Assembly: GCA_913062845.1 (NCBI GenBank)
Contig: CAJXVZ010000033.1
Coordinates: 1-34,770 of the forward strand
Source: an uncultured Psychroflexus sp.
GTDB taxonomy: Bacteria; Bacteroidota; Bacteroidia; Flavobacteriales; Flavobacteriaceae
Length of the DNA: 34,770 nt
Reading direction: 5' to 3'
Both the position numbers and the translations under genes were made by a program. Below are positions 18,331 to 27,799 of this stretch, piece by piece. Each line of letters starts with the position of its first letter. Position 1 is the stretch's first letter. The notes beneath the pieces were generated by a model, which ran no database searches, was not told the origin of the DNA, and saw only the letters and a list, made by a program, of their open reading frames with translations.

Positions 18331-19683
18331 ATGAAAGTTATAAACTACATATTATTGTTGTTCCTAATAAGTTTAGCTATTGGCTGCCAAAGTAAAAAAG
18401 CACAAAAATCAGATTATCCTCAACGTTTTACATATGATGTTGATTTAAATACAGTTAATGTAAAAAAAGAAGGCCTTAAGGATATTGACTCTCTTCTGCA
18501 ATCTTATGTTGATGATAAAAAAGTGAATTGTGTCACTGCCTTTATTGCCAAAGGTGGCCATGTTATTTATAATAAAGCCTTTGGTTTGAAAGACATTGAA
18601 GATAGTATCCCCGCCGGTTTGGATGATTATTACGTGTTGTTCTCTCAAACCAAAGCCATAACTACTGTGGCCTTTATGACGCTTGTTGAAAAAGGATTGG
18701 TTGAAATAAATGATCCCGTATCTAAGTATTTTCCCAAAATACCCGATGAAGTTGTTACGAAAGTAAATGATGATGGCACTTACGAAACACGGCCTGTTAG
18801 AACGCCAATGACCTTTGCACACTTAATGTCGCATACTTCCGGCCTAAATGCTGGTCTCGTGAGCGAAATTCGAAAAAGAGAAAACCGAAAAAGCACCGAC
18901 CTCAGTGAGTTTGGTAAAATTGAAGTTCCTCAAAAACCCCATGGTCAGCGAAGTTTTGGCAGCAACCCCGATTCCGAATACCTTGAAGACGAAATGCTAG
19001 ACCTAGTGAAGTACCCCTTGGGATTCGATCCCGGTTCGGAATGGAACTACCATGTAAGTACAAACATGCTTGCCTATATGGTTGAAATTATCTCCGGTAA
19101 ACCACTTCAGGACTATGTCAAAGAAACCATACTTCAGCCTTTAGGAATGAACAATACAGCCTGGTACTTTACTCCTGATCACCTTTCTAAATTTGTAAAA
19201 CCTTATAACTATGTAGATGGTAAACTTATACCGGGGTCTACCATGTATGCAGAAGGCGCCATCAGCAAAAAACAAAACTACGCAGAGGGTGCCATTGGTT
19301 TAAACGGACCGATAAAAGACTATGCCAGGTTCTGCCAAATGCTTCTCAACAAAGGAACCTTTAATGGCAACCGAATTCTAAAAGCCGAGACCATTGAGCA
19401 AATGACGACCATAAATCGTCTTCCGGAGGTCAATTCAGGTGGTAAAGGATTTCAATTTGGCCTGGGCTTTCAACTGGCTAACGAAAACAACAAACACATC
19501 GATGCAGTTTCAAATTCTGCTTACTGGTGGGGCGGTTTAATGGGAACAGAATACATCATCGACCCCGAACACGATTTAATAGCTTTGTTTTACATTAATA
19601 TGTTTCAACGAGAAAACCTGTATCACGATTATTTAAGAGAGGTATTTGATCTTGTTCAACCGGGTAAAAAAAATGAGAAATGA
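18331..19683 (+). CDS. Serine hydrolase of the beta-lactamase / esterase-B type, lipoprotein
   Basis: This 450-residue protein starts with a lipoprotein signal ending LAIGC (Cys19). It has the beta-lactamase-like serine hydrolase fold: nucleophile motif SQTK (Ser105, Lys108) in FSQTKAITTVAFM, LMSHTSGL near 165, a Tyr240 in SEWNYHVSTNMLAYM that fits the second catalytic motif, and WWGGLMGTEYIIDP near the C-terminus. Family members include esterases, peptidases and transpeptidases. The gene begins 3 bp after GH2 and overlaps the GH127 gene by 4 bp (ATGA). Such tight coupling argues for a role in processing the same glycan, for example removing an ester group. That role is inference. Confidence 0.88.
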   Translation: MKVINYILLLFLISLAIGCQSKKAQKSDYPQRFTYDVDLNTVNVKKEGLKDIDSLLQSYVDDKKVNCVTAFIAKGGHVIYNKAFGLKDIEDSIPAGLDDYYVLFSQTKAITTVAFMTLVEKGLVEINDPVSKYFPKIPDEVVTKVNDDGTYETRPVRTPMTFAHLMSHTSGLNAGLVSEIRKRENRKSTDLSEFGKIEVPQKPHGQRSFGSNPDSEYLEDEMLDLVKYPLGFDPGSEWNYHVSTNMLAYMVEIISGKPLQDYVKETILQPLGMNNTAWYFTPDHLSKFVKPYNYVDGKLIPGSTMYAEGAISKKQNYAEGAIGLNGPIKDYARFCQMLLNKGTFNGNRILKAETIEQMTTINRLPEVNSGGKGFQFGLGFQLANENNKHIDAVSNSAYWWGGLMGTEYIIDPEHDLIALFYINMFQRENLYHDYLREVFDLVQPGKKNEK

Positions 19684-21650
19684 AAAACTATAATATACAT
19701 ATCATTCTGCTTTTGCTTACTATCAGCCTGCTGTCGTGTAATTCTTCGCACAAAGATCAGGTAAAAACTGAAAGTTCTACAAAAGGCTATACCATTCAAC
19801 CGGTTGATATTCGGGAAGTGAAGATTACCGACGAGTTTTGGTTACCAATTATCAAACGGGTTCAGGAAAAAACAATAGACTACGCCATTGCCAAATGCGA
19901 AGAAGAGGGACGTTTTGAAAATTTCCTTATCGCCGGTGGAGAAATGAAAGGAGACGTGAGAGGTGCTATGCCATTTGACGATACCGATGTTTACAAAATC
20001 ATCGAAGGCGCCTCAAACTCTTTGATAAGCGCACCAAATGAAAAACTTGAAAAGTTGTTAGACTCCTTGATCAGTATCATCAAAGTTGGTCAGGAGCCCG
20101 ATGGCTATTTAACTACCTGGCGAACTATTGACCCCGCAAAACCGCCGGCAACTTGGGTAAAAACCCCTAAAGGCGAACGCTGGGACGGATTGTTTATGAG
20201 TCATGAACTCTACAATGCAGGCCATTTGTACGAAGCGGCAGCTGTACATTACAAGGCAACAGGAAAACGTAATTTTCTGGACATTGCTCTAAAAAATGCT
20301 GATTTAATGGTAGATACTTTTGGCGAGGGTGAAAATAAAATTGAGGCTGTACCAGGCCATCAGATCATCGAAACTGGTCTCATTAAACTGTACCAGATTA
20401 CAGGTAAAGAGGAGTACCTCAAACTGTCTAAATACTTTTTAGACAACCGGGGTAATCCGGGACACCATGAATTATTTGGTCCTTATTCTCAGGATCATGT
20501 GCCTGTGGTAAAACAGGATGAAGTGGTTGGACATGCCGTAAGGGCAATGTATATGTATGCTGCGATGACGGATATAGCGGCGATACAAAATGATACCTTA
20601 TATGAAAATGCTGTCAATACCCTTTGGGATAATATGGTGAACAAGAAAATGTACATAACCGGTGGAATCGGTGCTAAGCACGAGGGTGAGCAATTTGGGG
20701 CTAATTACGAACTCCCCAACCTGACTGCTTACAATGAGACCTGTGCATCCATTGGCGATGTGTACTGGAACCACCGATTGCACAAGCTTTATGGGAAGGT
20801 CGAATATTTTGATGTGATAGAGCGTACGCTGTACAACGGACTTATTTCCGGTCTTTCTCTGGATGGGACGAATTTCTTTTATCCTAATGCCTTAGAGTCT
20901 GATGGTGTTTATAAGTTCAACCGTGGCGCGTGTACCAGACAATCCTGGTTCGATTGTTCCTGCTGCCCAACAAACGTAATTCGTTTTATTCCATCTGTGC
21001 CGGGTTTAATTTATTCGAAATCTGATGATACTGTCTTTGTGAACTTGTATGCTTCAAACGAAGCGGAAATAGACCTGAAAGGTGAAAAGGTGAGCATCTC
21101 TCAACAAACCAACTATCCCTGGGATGGCAAAGTCAATTTCAATATCACCTCAAATTCAGAAATAACCTTAAAGTTTAGAGTCCCCGGATGGAGCAGAAAT
21201 GAAGTATTACCTGGAGACTTGTATGCTTATACAGACAAATTTTCACCTCAGCCACTTTTAAACATTAATGGTAAAGAAGTTTCATCACCAATTGAAAACG
21301 GTTATTTTGTGGTCACCAGACAATGGAATGCAGACGATACCCTTCAAATTGAATTCCCGATGGAAGTCAGAACCATTAAATCTAATGAAAATGTTGAAGA
21401 AAATATTGGTAAACTGGCTCTGGAATATGGCCCTTTAGTCTATGCAATTGAAGAAATTGATAATCCTGATATTGATGCCATTAAAATTTCGGAAAAGGAT
21501 GAGTTTACTGTAAAAAAAGAGCCTATCCTTAAAGGTGTGAATACCATTTCAAATGAAAAATTAAAGGCTATTCCCTATTATGCATGGTCTAACCGAGGAG
21601 TTGGTAAAATGAAAGTATGGATAAACAAAACTAATACCGATGGAAACTAG
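19680..21650 (+). CDS. GH127 beta-L-arabinofuranosidase, lipoprotein
   Basis: This 656-residue protein (GH127, formerly DUF1680) is exported by a lipoprotein signal ending SLLSC (Cys20). The (alpha/alpha)6 barrel shows REVKITDEFWLPIIKRVQE near 45, GRFENFLIAGGE near 77 and GHLYEAAAVHY near 181. The zinc/cysteine catalytic set is TAYNETCASIGDVYWN (Glu353, Cys355) and WFDCSCCPTNVIRF (Cys426, Cys428, Cys429). In characterised GH127 enzymes a cysteine held on zinc is the nucleophile, and the two Cys plus Glu-x-Cys seen here fit that. It should release beta-L-arabinofuranose, a linkage of hydroxyproline-rich glycoproteins and some pectins, so the target is not only plain alpha-arabinan. Its stop overlaps the next start by 11 bp. 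Confidence 0.93.
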   Translation: MKNYNIHIILLLLTISLLSCNSSHKDQVKTESSTKGYTIQPVDIREVKITDEFWLPIIKRVQEKTIDYAIAKCEEEGRFENFLIAGGEMKGDVRGAMPFDDTDVYKIIEGASNSLISAPNEKLEKLLDSLISIIKVGQEPDGYLTTWRTIDPAKPPATWVKTPKGERWDGLFMSHELYNAGHLYEAAAVHYKATGKRNFLDIALKNADLMVDTFGEGENKIEAVPGHQIIETGLIKLYQITGKEEYLKLSKYFLDNRGNPGHHELFGPYSQDHVPVVKQDEVVGHAVRAMYMYAAMTDIAAIQNDTLYENAVNTLWDNMVNKKMYITGGIGAKHEGEQFGANYELPNLTAYNETCASIGDVYWNHRLHKLYGKVEYFDVIERTLYNGLISGLSLDGTNFFYPNALESDGVYKFNRGACTRQSWFDCSCCPTNVIRFIPSVPGLIYSKSDDTVFVNLYASNEAEIDLKGEKVSISQQTNYPWDGKVNFNITSNSEITLKFRVPGWSRNEVLPGDLYAYTDKFSPQPLLNINGKEVSSPIENGYFVVTRQWNADDTLQIEFPMEVRTIKSNENVEENIGKLALEYGPLVYAIEEIDNPDIDAIKISEKDEFTVKKEPILKGVNTISNEKLKAIPYYAWSNRGVGKMKVWINKTNTDGN

Positions 21651-23343
21651 AAAAACCTATAAGATCCGTTTGCTCTTTGTCATCTGCATTTTCTTTCAGA
21701 TCTCTGGTTTTGCTCAAACTGAGCCTGTAGAAATTCATGTAGATGCCGATAAAACCATTGGTGAAATGAATCCGATGTGGGCGTGGTGGGGTTACGATGA
21801 GCCCAACTACACTTACATGAAAGATGGGAAAAAATTATTGACCGACATTTCAAATTTAAGCCCTGTTCCGGTTTTTGTTCGTGCCCACAGTTTATTGGTG
21901 ACCGGTGAAGGTACGCATGGTCTTAAATGGGGTTCAACAAATGCCTATACTGAGGATGAAGATGGAAATCCTATTTACGACTGGACGATCGTAGATAAGA
22001 TATTTGACACCTACATCGAACGCGGGATGAAACCCTTTGCCCAAATTGGGTTTATGCCCAAAGCTTTATCTTCCAAACCAGAACCTTACCGGCATTACTG
22101 GAAACCCGGTGCTGCTTATGAAGATATTTATACAGGTTGGGCTTATCCGCCTAAGGATTATGAAAAATGGGCAGAGTTGGTGTTCCAATGGGTTAAACAT
22201 TGTGTAGAACGCTACGGAAAAGAAGAAGTGGAAAGCTGGTACTGGGAGGTATGGAACGAGCCTAACATCGGCTATTGGCAAGGCACTACCGAAGAATACA
22301 TCAAACTCTACGATTACAGCGCCGATGCTGTTAAAAGGGCATTGCCTACGGCAAAAATCGGTGGTCCGGAAACCACAGGACCTCGCTGGGATGTGGCTGA
22401 AGAATTTTTAAGAACCTTCCTGGAACATGTAAAAAACGGTAAAAATTACGCAACTGGAGAAACAGGTTCTCCGCTGGATTTTATAACTTTTCATGCCAAA
22501 GGCAACCCAAGGGTTATCGATGGCATGGTTCAAATGGATATGGGTGCTCAACTTAAAGACATCAGCAAAGGTTTTGAAATTGTAGCCTCGTATCCGGAGT
22601 TCAAAGACCTTCCCATCATCATTGGAGAGTCTGATCCGGAAGGCTGTGCGGCCTGCTCAGAAGCGGATTACCCGCATAACGCCTACAGAAATGGAACCAT
22701 GTATGCCAGCTATACCGCAGCGTCGTTTTCAAGAAAGTACGCATTGGCAGATCATTATGGCGTCAACTTACTAGGTGCGGTTACATGGGGGTTTGAATTC
22801 GAAAATCAGCCCTGGTTTGCAGGCTTTAGAGACATGGCTACCAATGGCGTGAATAAACCTGTACTCAACGTGTTTCGAATGTTCGGGTTAATGTCCGGCG
22901 ATCGACTGGAGGTTAAGCAGGACAACTTAGCTTACGATTTTAAAAAAGTACGGGACCAAAGTGTAAGAGGCAAGCAGCCTGATGTTAATGCCTTGGCTTC
23001 AAAATCCGAGAATTCAATCGCTGTGATGGTATGGAACTACCACGACAATGATGACCTGAATGTTAAGGATGCCATGGTTAAGGTTTTGATTGAACATATA
23101 GAGTCCGATAAAGTGCTGGTGCATCACTACAGGGTAGACCAGGAGCATAGTAACGCATACACCTTATGGAAAGAAATGGGCAGGCCTCAAAATCCTGATG
23201 AAACACAAATAAGCCAATTAGAAAAGGCAGGTGATCTAAAACTGTATTCATCTCCGAAGTGGCAAAGCATTGAAAAAAATACATTTAATAAAACCATCAG
23301 TTTACCCAGACAGGGTGTTTCACTCATTAAGCTAACCTGGTAA
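21640..23343 (+). CDS. GH39-like glycosidase, secreted
   Basis: This 567-residue enzyme has a signal peptide ending ISGFAQ (about 1-26). The (beta/alpha)8 domain carries MNPMWAWWGYDEPNYTYM near 43, YWEVWNEPNIGYW (acid/base Glu207) and LPIIIGESDPEGCAACS (nucleophile Glu330), matching the clan GH-A pattern of GH39. A C-terminal beta-domain ends ISLPRQGVSLIKLTW. GH39 contains beta-xylosidases, iduronidases and arabinofuranosidases that release disaccharides from arabinogalactan side chains. In this context one of the arabinose-linked activities is more likely than xylosidase (inference). It starts inside the end of the GH127 gene, so the two are translated together. Confidence 0.82.
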   Translation: METRKTYKIRLLFVICIFFQISGFAQTEPVEIHVDADKTIGEMNPMWAWWGYDEPNYTYMKDGKKLLTDISNLSPVPVFVRAHSLLVTGEGTHGLKWGSTNAYTEDEDGNPIYDWTIVDKIFDTYIERGMKPFAQIGFMPKALSSKPEPYRHYWKPGAAYEDIYTGWAYPPKDYEKWAELVFQWVKHCVERYGKEEVESWYWEVWNEPNIGYWQGTTEEYIKLYDYSADAVKRALPTAKIGGPETTGPRWDVAEEFLRTFLEHVKNGKNYATGETGSPLDFITFHAKGNPRVIDGMVQMDMGAQLKDISKGFEIVASYPEFKDLPIIIGESDPEGCAACSEADYPHNAYRNGTMYASYTAASFSRKYALADHYGVNLLGAVTWGFEFENQPWFAGFRDMATNGVNKPVLNVFRMFGLMSGDRLEVKQDNLAYDFKKVRDQSVRGKQPDVNALASKSENSIAVMVWNYHDNDDLNVKDAMVKVLIEHIESDKVLVHHYRVDQEHSNAYTLWKEMGRPQNPDETQISQLEKAGDLKLYSSPKWQSIEKNTFNKTISLPRQGVSLIKLTW

Positions 23344-23390
23344 AACATTAAAACACCAACCGCTTCAATTGAAGTTGAATATTTAAATAC

Positions 23391-24731
23391 ATGAGCACAA
23401 AACAACAAAAATTAAGCGTCCTCGAGAAAATAGGCTATGGCTCCGGAGATGCCGCAGTAAACGTCGTCATATCGTCGATGTTTCTCATCATCACCTTCTT
23501 TTACACCGATGTATTTGGCATCAAACCTGCAGACATGGCCATTTTATTTCTGCTTGTCAGATTCATCGACGCCATCACTGATCCCTTAATGGGTACGATC
23601 ACAGATCGGATCACCACAAAATGGGGACGCTACAGGCATTACTTTCTATACCTCTCTGTTCCTTTTGGAATAGCCGTTTTCCTGACGTTCACCACACCCG
23701 GATTTGACTATACCGGTAAACTGATTTATGCTTACATCACTTATATTTTCGTCACCCTGATGTTTACCTCGGTGACCATCCCTTATATTTCATTGATTGG
23801 AGTTTTAACCAGCGATCCTAAGGAGAAGTTATCGGCTAACGGGTACCGTTTGTTTTTTGCAAAAATAGCTGCGTTCTTAGTATCAATTGTAGTTCCAATT
23901 CTTGCTGAAGAATTCGGAAAAGACGATCTGCAACGCGGTTATCAGCTGGCCATGGGCGTAATGGCTTTGCTTGGAACTGCTCTGCTTCTATTTTGTTTTT
24001 TTACAACTAAAGAACGTGTCGAGCACGAAATAGACAAAAAGCCTCTGCTGGAACAATTTAAATTACTTATCAAAAATGGGCAATGGACCTTATTGTTTGG
24101 GGTTTGTTTTACAGGAACAGTTGGCTATGTCATCAGAAATTCTGTCGCCATCTTTTATGCGAAATATTACCTGGGCGGCGATGCCAGCATTCAATCCTCT
24201 TTCCTGGCTACAGGAGTGATTGGCGCCATTTTAGCCATGCCGGCATCAACATATATCACCAAACGCTATTGTAAGGTCAAATTGTTTAAATACACACAGC
24301 TGATCGTTGGAGGCATTAGTGCGTTGATGTTCTTCCTGGTCGATCCCGGAGATTTGTACATGGCCTATGTGCTTTATTTTTTGTTATCTTTTATTGTGGA
24401 TCTTCATGCACCAGTTTTCTGGTCTGCCATTGCCGAAGCTGTCGATTATGGTCATGCCAAATCCGGTAAACGGGTATCCGGACTTTCTTTCGGCGGCATC
24501 TCGTTTGCTCAAAAATTCGGAATGGGCATCGCCGGAGCAGTTGTAGGTTACCTTTTGGATTTCTTTGGATATATTCCGGATGAAGTCCAAACAGAAAGCG
24601 CACTGGTTGGTATCGCCCTAATGTTAACCATCATTCCGGGAGTCTTTCACATGATCATGGGAGGTCTGATGTTCAGGTATAAAATTACCGATACGTATTA
24701 CGAAAAAATCAAACTAAAACTCAACATATAA
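23391..24731 (+). CDS. GPH-family sugar:cation symporter (MFS)
   Basis: This 446-residue inner-membrane carrier has about 12 membrane helices. It belongs to the glycoside-pentoside-hexuronide family, with GYGSGDAAVNVVISSMFLI at the start of helix 1, FIDAITDPLMGTITDRITTKWGRYRHYF (the conserved loop 2-3 motif) near residue 58, and VDYGHAKSGKRVSGL in the second half. Members carry xylosides, arabinosides and related glycosides by proton or sodium symport. It is followed after only 1 bp by a GH43 without signal peptide, so its likely cargo is arabino-oligosaccharides cleaved in the cytoplasm. Confidence 0.9.
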   Translation: MSTKQQKLSVLEKIGYGSGDAAVNVVISSMFLIITFFYTDVFGIKPADMAILFLLVRFIDAITDPLMGTITDRITTKWGRYRHYFLYLSVPFGIAVFLTFTTPGFDYTGKLIYAYITYIFVTLMFTSVTIPYISLIGVLTSDPKEKLSANGYRLFFAKIAAFLVSIVVPILAEEFGKDDLQRGYQLAMGVMALLGTALLLFCFFTTKERVEHEIDKKPLLEQFKLLIKNGQWTLLFGVCFTGTVGYVIRNSVAIFYAKYYLGGDASIQSSFLATGVIGAILAMPASTYITKRYCKVKLFKYTQLIVGGISALMFFLVDPGDLYMAYVLYFLLSFIVDLHAPVFWSAIAEAVDYGHAKSGKRVSGLSFGGISFAQKFGMGIAGAVVGYLLDFFGYIPDEVQTESALVGIALMLTIIPGVFHMIMGGLMFRYKITDTYYEKIKLKLNI

Positions 24732-24732
24732 T

Positions 24733-25734
24733 ATGGATTTTGATAGAACAAATGCCCCTTTTGTCGAGCAACGTGCAGACCCATTCGTATATAAACATAC
24801 GGATGGCTATTACTACTTTACCGGGTCAGTGCCGACCTACGACAGAATAGAATTACGGCGTGCAAAATCTATAAAAGACTTAAAAAATGCTGAAACGCAC
24901 GACGTGTGGTTCAAGCACGAAAGTGGTCCAATGAGCAGACACATTTGGGCGCCGGAAATTCATTATCTCGATGGCAAATGGTATGTTTATTTTGCAGCAA
25001 GTGAAGAGGAAGACATCTGGAAATTAAGACCCTATGTCATCGAATGCCAGGGTCAAAATCCGTTGACGGATGAATGGAAAGAACTGGGACAAATGCAGTC
25101 CGCTGAGGAGGATGATAAATCCTTTATAGATTTTTCCTTAGACGGAACTGTTTTCGACCATAAAGGAAAACGCTACTTCTGTTGGGCTGAAAAAACCGGT
25201 GGACAATTTGCAGCATCCAACTTATACCTGGCTGAAATGGCATCGCCTGTAAAACTAAAGACCGTTCAATTTATGCTCACCACACCGGATTACGACTGGG
25301 AACGCATCGATTTCTGGGTGAATGAAGGCCCGGCAGTCATTAAGAACGAAGGTAAAATTTACATTACCTTTTCAGCCAGTGCCACAGGCGCCTGCTATTG
25401 TATGGGACTGATGGAAGCCGATGAAGATGCGGACTTACTGGATAGAAATTCCTGGACTAAATCCAGATACCCCGTACTTGAAACAGATGAAAATAAGAAA
25501 ATATTTGGACCGGGACATAACAGTTTTACAGTAGCTCAGAATGGGACGCCACTTTGTATTTATCATGCCAGAAGTTATAAGGACGCTGTAGGTGATCCTT
25601 CAGTTGTTCCGGAAAGTGATAAACGACCTTTAGAAGAAATTAAAGACGATCCGCTTTATGACCCTAACCGACATGCCAGACTGATGGAAGTTACGTTTGA
25701 TAAAAAAGGTAGACCAGTTTTTGAATTTTATTAA
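24733..25734 (+). CDS. Cytoplasmic GH43 exo-alpha-1,5-L-arabinofuranosidase (GH43_26-like)
   Basis: This 333-residue protein has no signal peptide; it begins MDFDRTNAPFVEQRADPF, so it should stay in the cytoplasm, unlike the other four GH43 proteins. Catalytic positions are Asp16 in QRADPFVYKHTDGYYYFTGS, Asp137 in IDFSLDGTVFDHKGKRYF and Glu198 in WVNEGPAVIKNEGKIYITFS. The motifs and the C-terminus (LMEVTFDKKGRPVFEFY) resemble the exo-1,5-alpha-L-arabinofuranosidase branch GH43_26. It starts 1 bp after the GPH symporter gene, which fits a coupled import-and-cleave step for short arabino-oligosaccharides. Confidence 0.88.
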   Translation: MDFDRTNAPFVEQRADPFVYKHTDGYYYFTGSVPTYDRIELRRAKSIKDLKNAETHDVWFKHESGPMSRHIWAPEIHYLDGKWYVYFAASEEEDIWKLRPYVIECQGQNPLTDEWKELGQMQSAEEDDKSFIDFSLDGTVFDHKGKRYFCWAEKTGGQFAASNLYLAEMASPVKLKTVQFMLTTPDYDWERIDFWVNEGPAVIKNEGKIYITFSASATGACYCMGLMEADEDADLLDRNSWTKSRYPVLETDENKKIFGPGHNSFTVAQNGTPLCIYHARSYKDAVGDPSVVPESDKRPLEEIKDDPLYDPNRHARLMEVTFDKKGRPVFEFY

Positions 25735-25745
25735 TACTACAACAC

Positions 25746-27767
25746 ATGACTAGTACAATTAAATATTTCTCTTTGTTAACGCTTCTATTGGCGCTGACTT
25801 TACAATCTTGCAAAAATAAAGGCCAGACCGAAGAAAAAAAGGAAACAGAATCAATTGATGTTTTGAACCTAGGCCTGGATACCAGCGACACAGGCATTAA
25901 GGTGCAACCCACCATGTACGGTATTTTCTTTGAAGACATCAATTTTGCAGCTGATGGTGGTTTGTATGCAGAATTGATTAAAAACCGTTCCTTTGAATTT
26001 CCGGATGCAAAAATGGGCTGGAGACAGCCAAACAGCCGAAGACCATCACTAAATTTAAATTCAGGATTTGCTAAAATCACCAATTATGCTAATCCAAAAG
26101 GCGGGAATAAAAAGTATAGCCATACCGTAATTCATAATGATGAAAATTACGAGTTATATAATGAAGGCTTCCGCGGTATTGGTCTGCACGAAGGCAAGAA
26201 ATATGACCTTTCTGTCATGATGGCGAATAGCAAAGGGATTGAAAATGTCAACTTTGCTTTGGTAGATACGACAGGAATTGTCCTTGCCGAAACTGCATTT
26301 CAACCTGCTTCAGGCGACTGGCAAACCTACGAAGCTGTTTTAGAACCAAATCGTACTGAAGCCAAAGCCATGTTGAAGATCACCTTTGAAGGCACTGGAA
26401 GTGTAGATATGGATATGATTTCTTTATTTCCACAAGATACCTGGAAAGGTAGAAAAAAGGGACTTCGAAAAGATTTAGTACAACTTTTAGACGACCTAGA
26501 TCCGGGCTTTCTACGTTTTCCGGGTGGATGTATTGTTGAAGGACGCAGCCTTGAACAACGCTATCAGTGGCAAAAAACAGTTGGTAAACCCATCGGACGT
26601 GAATTATTGATCAACCGATGGAACAACCTGTTCGCCGATCGGGCAGCTCCGGATTACTACCAAAGTTTTGGCTTAGGCTTTTACGAATATTTTCAATTGT
26701 CTGAGGATTTGGGTGCAGAACCTATCCCGATTTTAGGCTGTGGGATGGCTTGCCAGTTCAACACCGGAGAGTTAGTTCCGCTTGACAAACTAGATCCTTA
26801 CATCGAGGAAGCCTTGAATTTGATAGAATTTGCCAACGGAGACACCTCAACTTACTGGGGAAAACTCAGGGCAGACATGGGTCATCCGGAACCTTTTAAC
26901 ATGAAATATCTGGGCATTGGCAACGAACAATGGGGTCCGGAATATTTTGCACGCTATGAGATCTTTGCTGAGACTATAAGTGAAAAACATCCTGAGATCA
27001 TTTTAGTTTCTACGCCCGGACCATTCCCTGATGGCGATATGTTCGAATATGGTTGGGAACAAATGAAAAAATTAGACGTTGCTTTAGCAGACGAGCACTA
27101 TTACAGACCACCAGAATGGTTTTTGGAACATGCAGATCGTTACGACAGTTATGACAGAAACGGGCCAAAAGTTTTTGCAGGCGAATATGCGGCGCATCCC
27201 AAGGATGTTGAAAATGGTCCGTTAGAAAACAACTGGCAAGCCACATTGGCCGAAGCCGCCTTTATGACCGGACTGGAACGAAATGCAGATGTTGTTCACC
27301 TCACAGCTTATGCACCTTTAATGGCTCATGCTGAGGCCTGGCAGTGGGCGCCGAACTTAATCTGGTTTAACAATCTGGAAGCCTACGAAACCCCAAATTA
27401 CAAGGTTCAAAAAATATTTAGTAACAATCCAGGTACAGATGTTATTGCGATAACTGAAAACGCTAAACCCTTAACAGGACAACATGGCATTTATGCCTCT
27501 GCTGTAAAAGACATTGATAAAAATGAAATCATTATAAAGATAGTCAATGTGAATAATACCGAAATAGAGGTTACCATTAATGGCAAAGGCATGAAGAACA
27601 CTTCTGCGGAACTACTCACCTTAAGGCACGATGAGATGTCAGCAACAAATTCTTTTGAACAGCCAGATAATATCTCATTGATAAATAATAGTGTAGAAGT
27701 AAAAGATTCAAAAATAAAGCTGAAACTCAAAAGCCATTCAGTGAATGTGTTAAAGGTGAAATTATAA
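25746..27767 (+). CDS. GH51 alpha-L-arabinofuranosidase with N-terminal carbohydrate-binding-like domain, lipoprotein
   Basis: This 673-residue enzyme has a lipoprotein signal ending LTLQSC (Cys22). The long GH51 form is seen: QPTMYGIFFEDINFAADGG near 54, a CBM-like beta insertion (about 110-230, FRGIGLHEGKKYDLSVMM), FLRFPGGCIVEGRSLEQRYQW near 255, acid/base GIGNEQWGPEY (Glu394), ALADEHYYRPPEWFL near 446 and nucleophile VFAGEYAAHP (Glu480). A beta-sandwich ends the protein (SHSVNVLKVKL). It removes alpha-L-arabinofuranosyl units by retention. It differs in architecture from the GH51 at 10233, so the two probably trim different linkages. It is the last gene before operator O2; its stop codon overlaps that palindrome by 2 bp. 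Confidence 0.94.
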   Translation: MTSTIKYFSLLTLLLALTLQSCKNKGQTEEKKETESIDVLNLGLDTSDTGIKVQPTMYGIFFEDINFAADGGLYAELIKNRSFEFPDAKMGWRQPNSRRPSLNLNSGFAKITNYANPKGGNKKYSHTVIHNDENYELYNEGFRGIGLHEGKKYDLSVMMANSKGIENVNFALVDTTGIVLAETAFQPASGDWQTYEAVLEPNRTEAKAMLKITFEGTGSVDMDMISLFPQDTWKGRKKGLRKDLVQLLDDLDPGFLRFPGGCIVEGRSLEQRYQWQKTVGKPIGRELLINRWNNLFADRAAPDYYQSFGLGFYEYFQLSEDLGAEPIPILGCGMACQFNTGELVPLDKLDPYIEEALNLIEFANGDTSTYWGKLRADMGHPEPFNMKYLGIGNEQWGPEYFARYEIFAETISEKHPEIILVSTPGPFPDGDMFEYGWEQMKKLDVALADEHYYRPPEWFLEHADRYDSYDRNGPKVFAGEYAAHPKDVENGPLENNWQATLAEAAFMTGLERNADVVHLTAYAPLMAHAEAWQWAPNLIWFNNLEAYETPNYKVQKIFSNNPGTDVIAITENAKPLTGQHGIYASAVKDIDKNEIIIKIVNVNNTEIEVTINGKGMKNTSAELLTLRHDEMSATNSFEQPDNISLINNSVEVKDSKIKLKLKSHSVNVLKVKL

Positions 27768-27784
27768 GTGTAAAATTAACACTT
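27766..27784. promoter_or_regulatory. Palindromic operator O2 ahead of araB
   Basis: AAGTGTAAAATTAACACTT has the same AAGTGT-N7-ACACTT form as O1 at 10156 and overlaps the TAA of the preceding GH51 gene by 2 bp. It lies 15 bp before TATATTTG, the same distance as at O1. Confidence 0.82.
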
Positions 27785-27799
27785 ATTAAAAAAATAGTT

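Noticed and set aside
23363-23374. 12-bp palindrome CTTCAATTGAAG before the GPH carrier gene
   Set aside because: Single copy, no promoter element near it and unlike the arabinose operator; likely chance.
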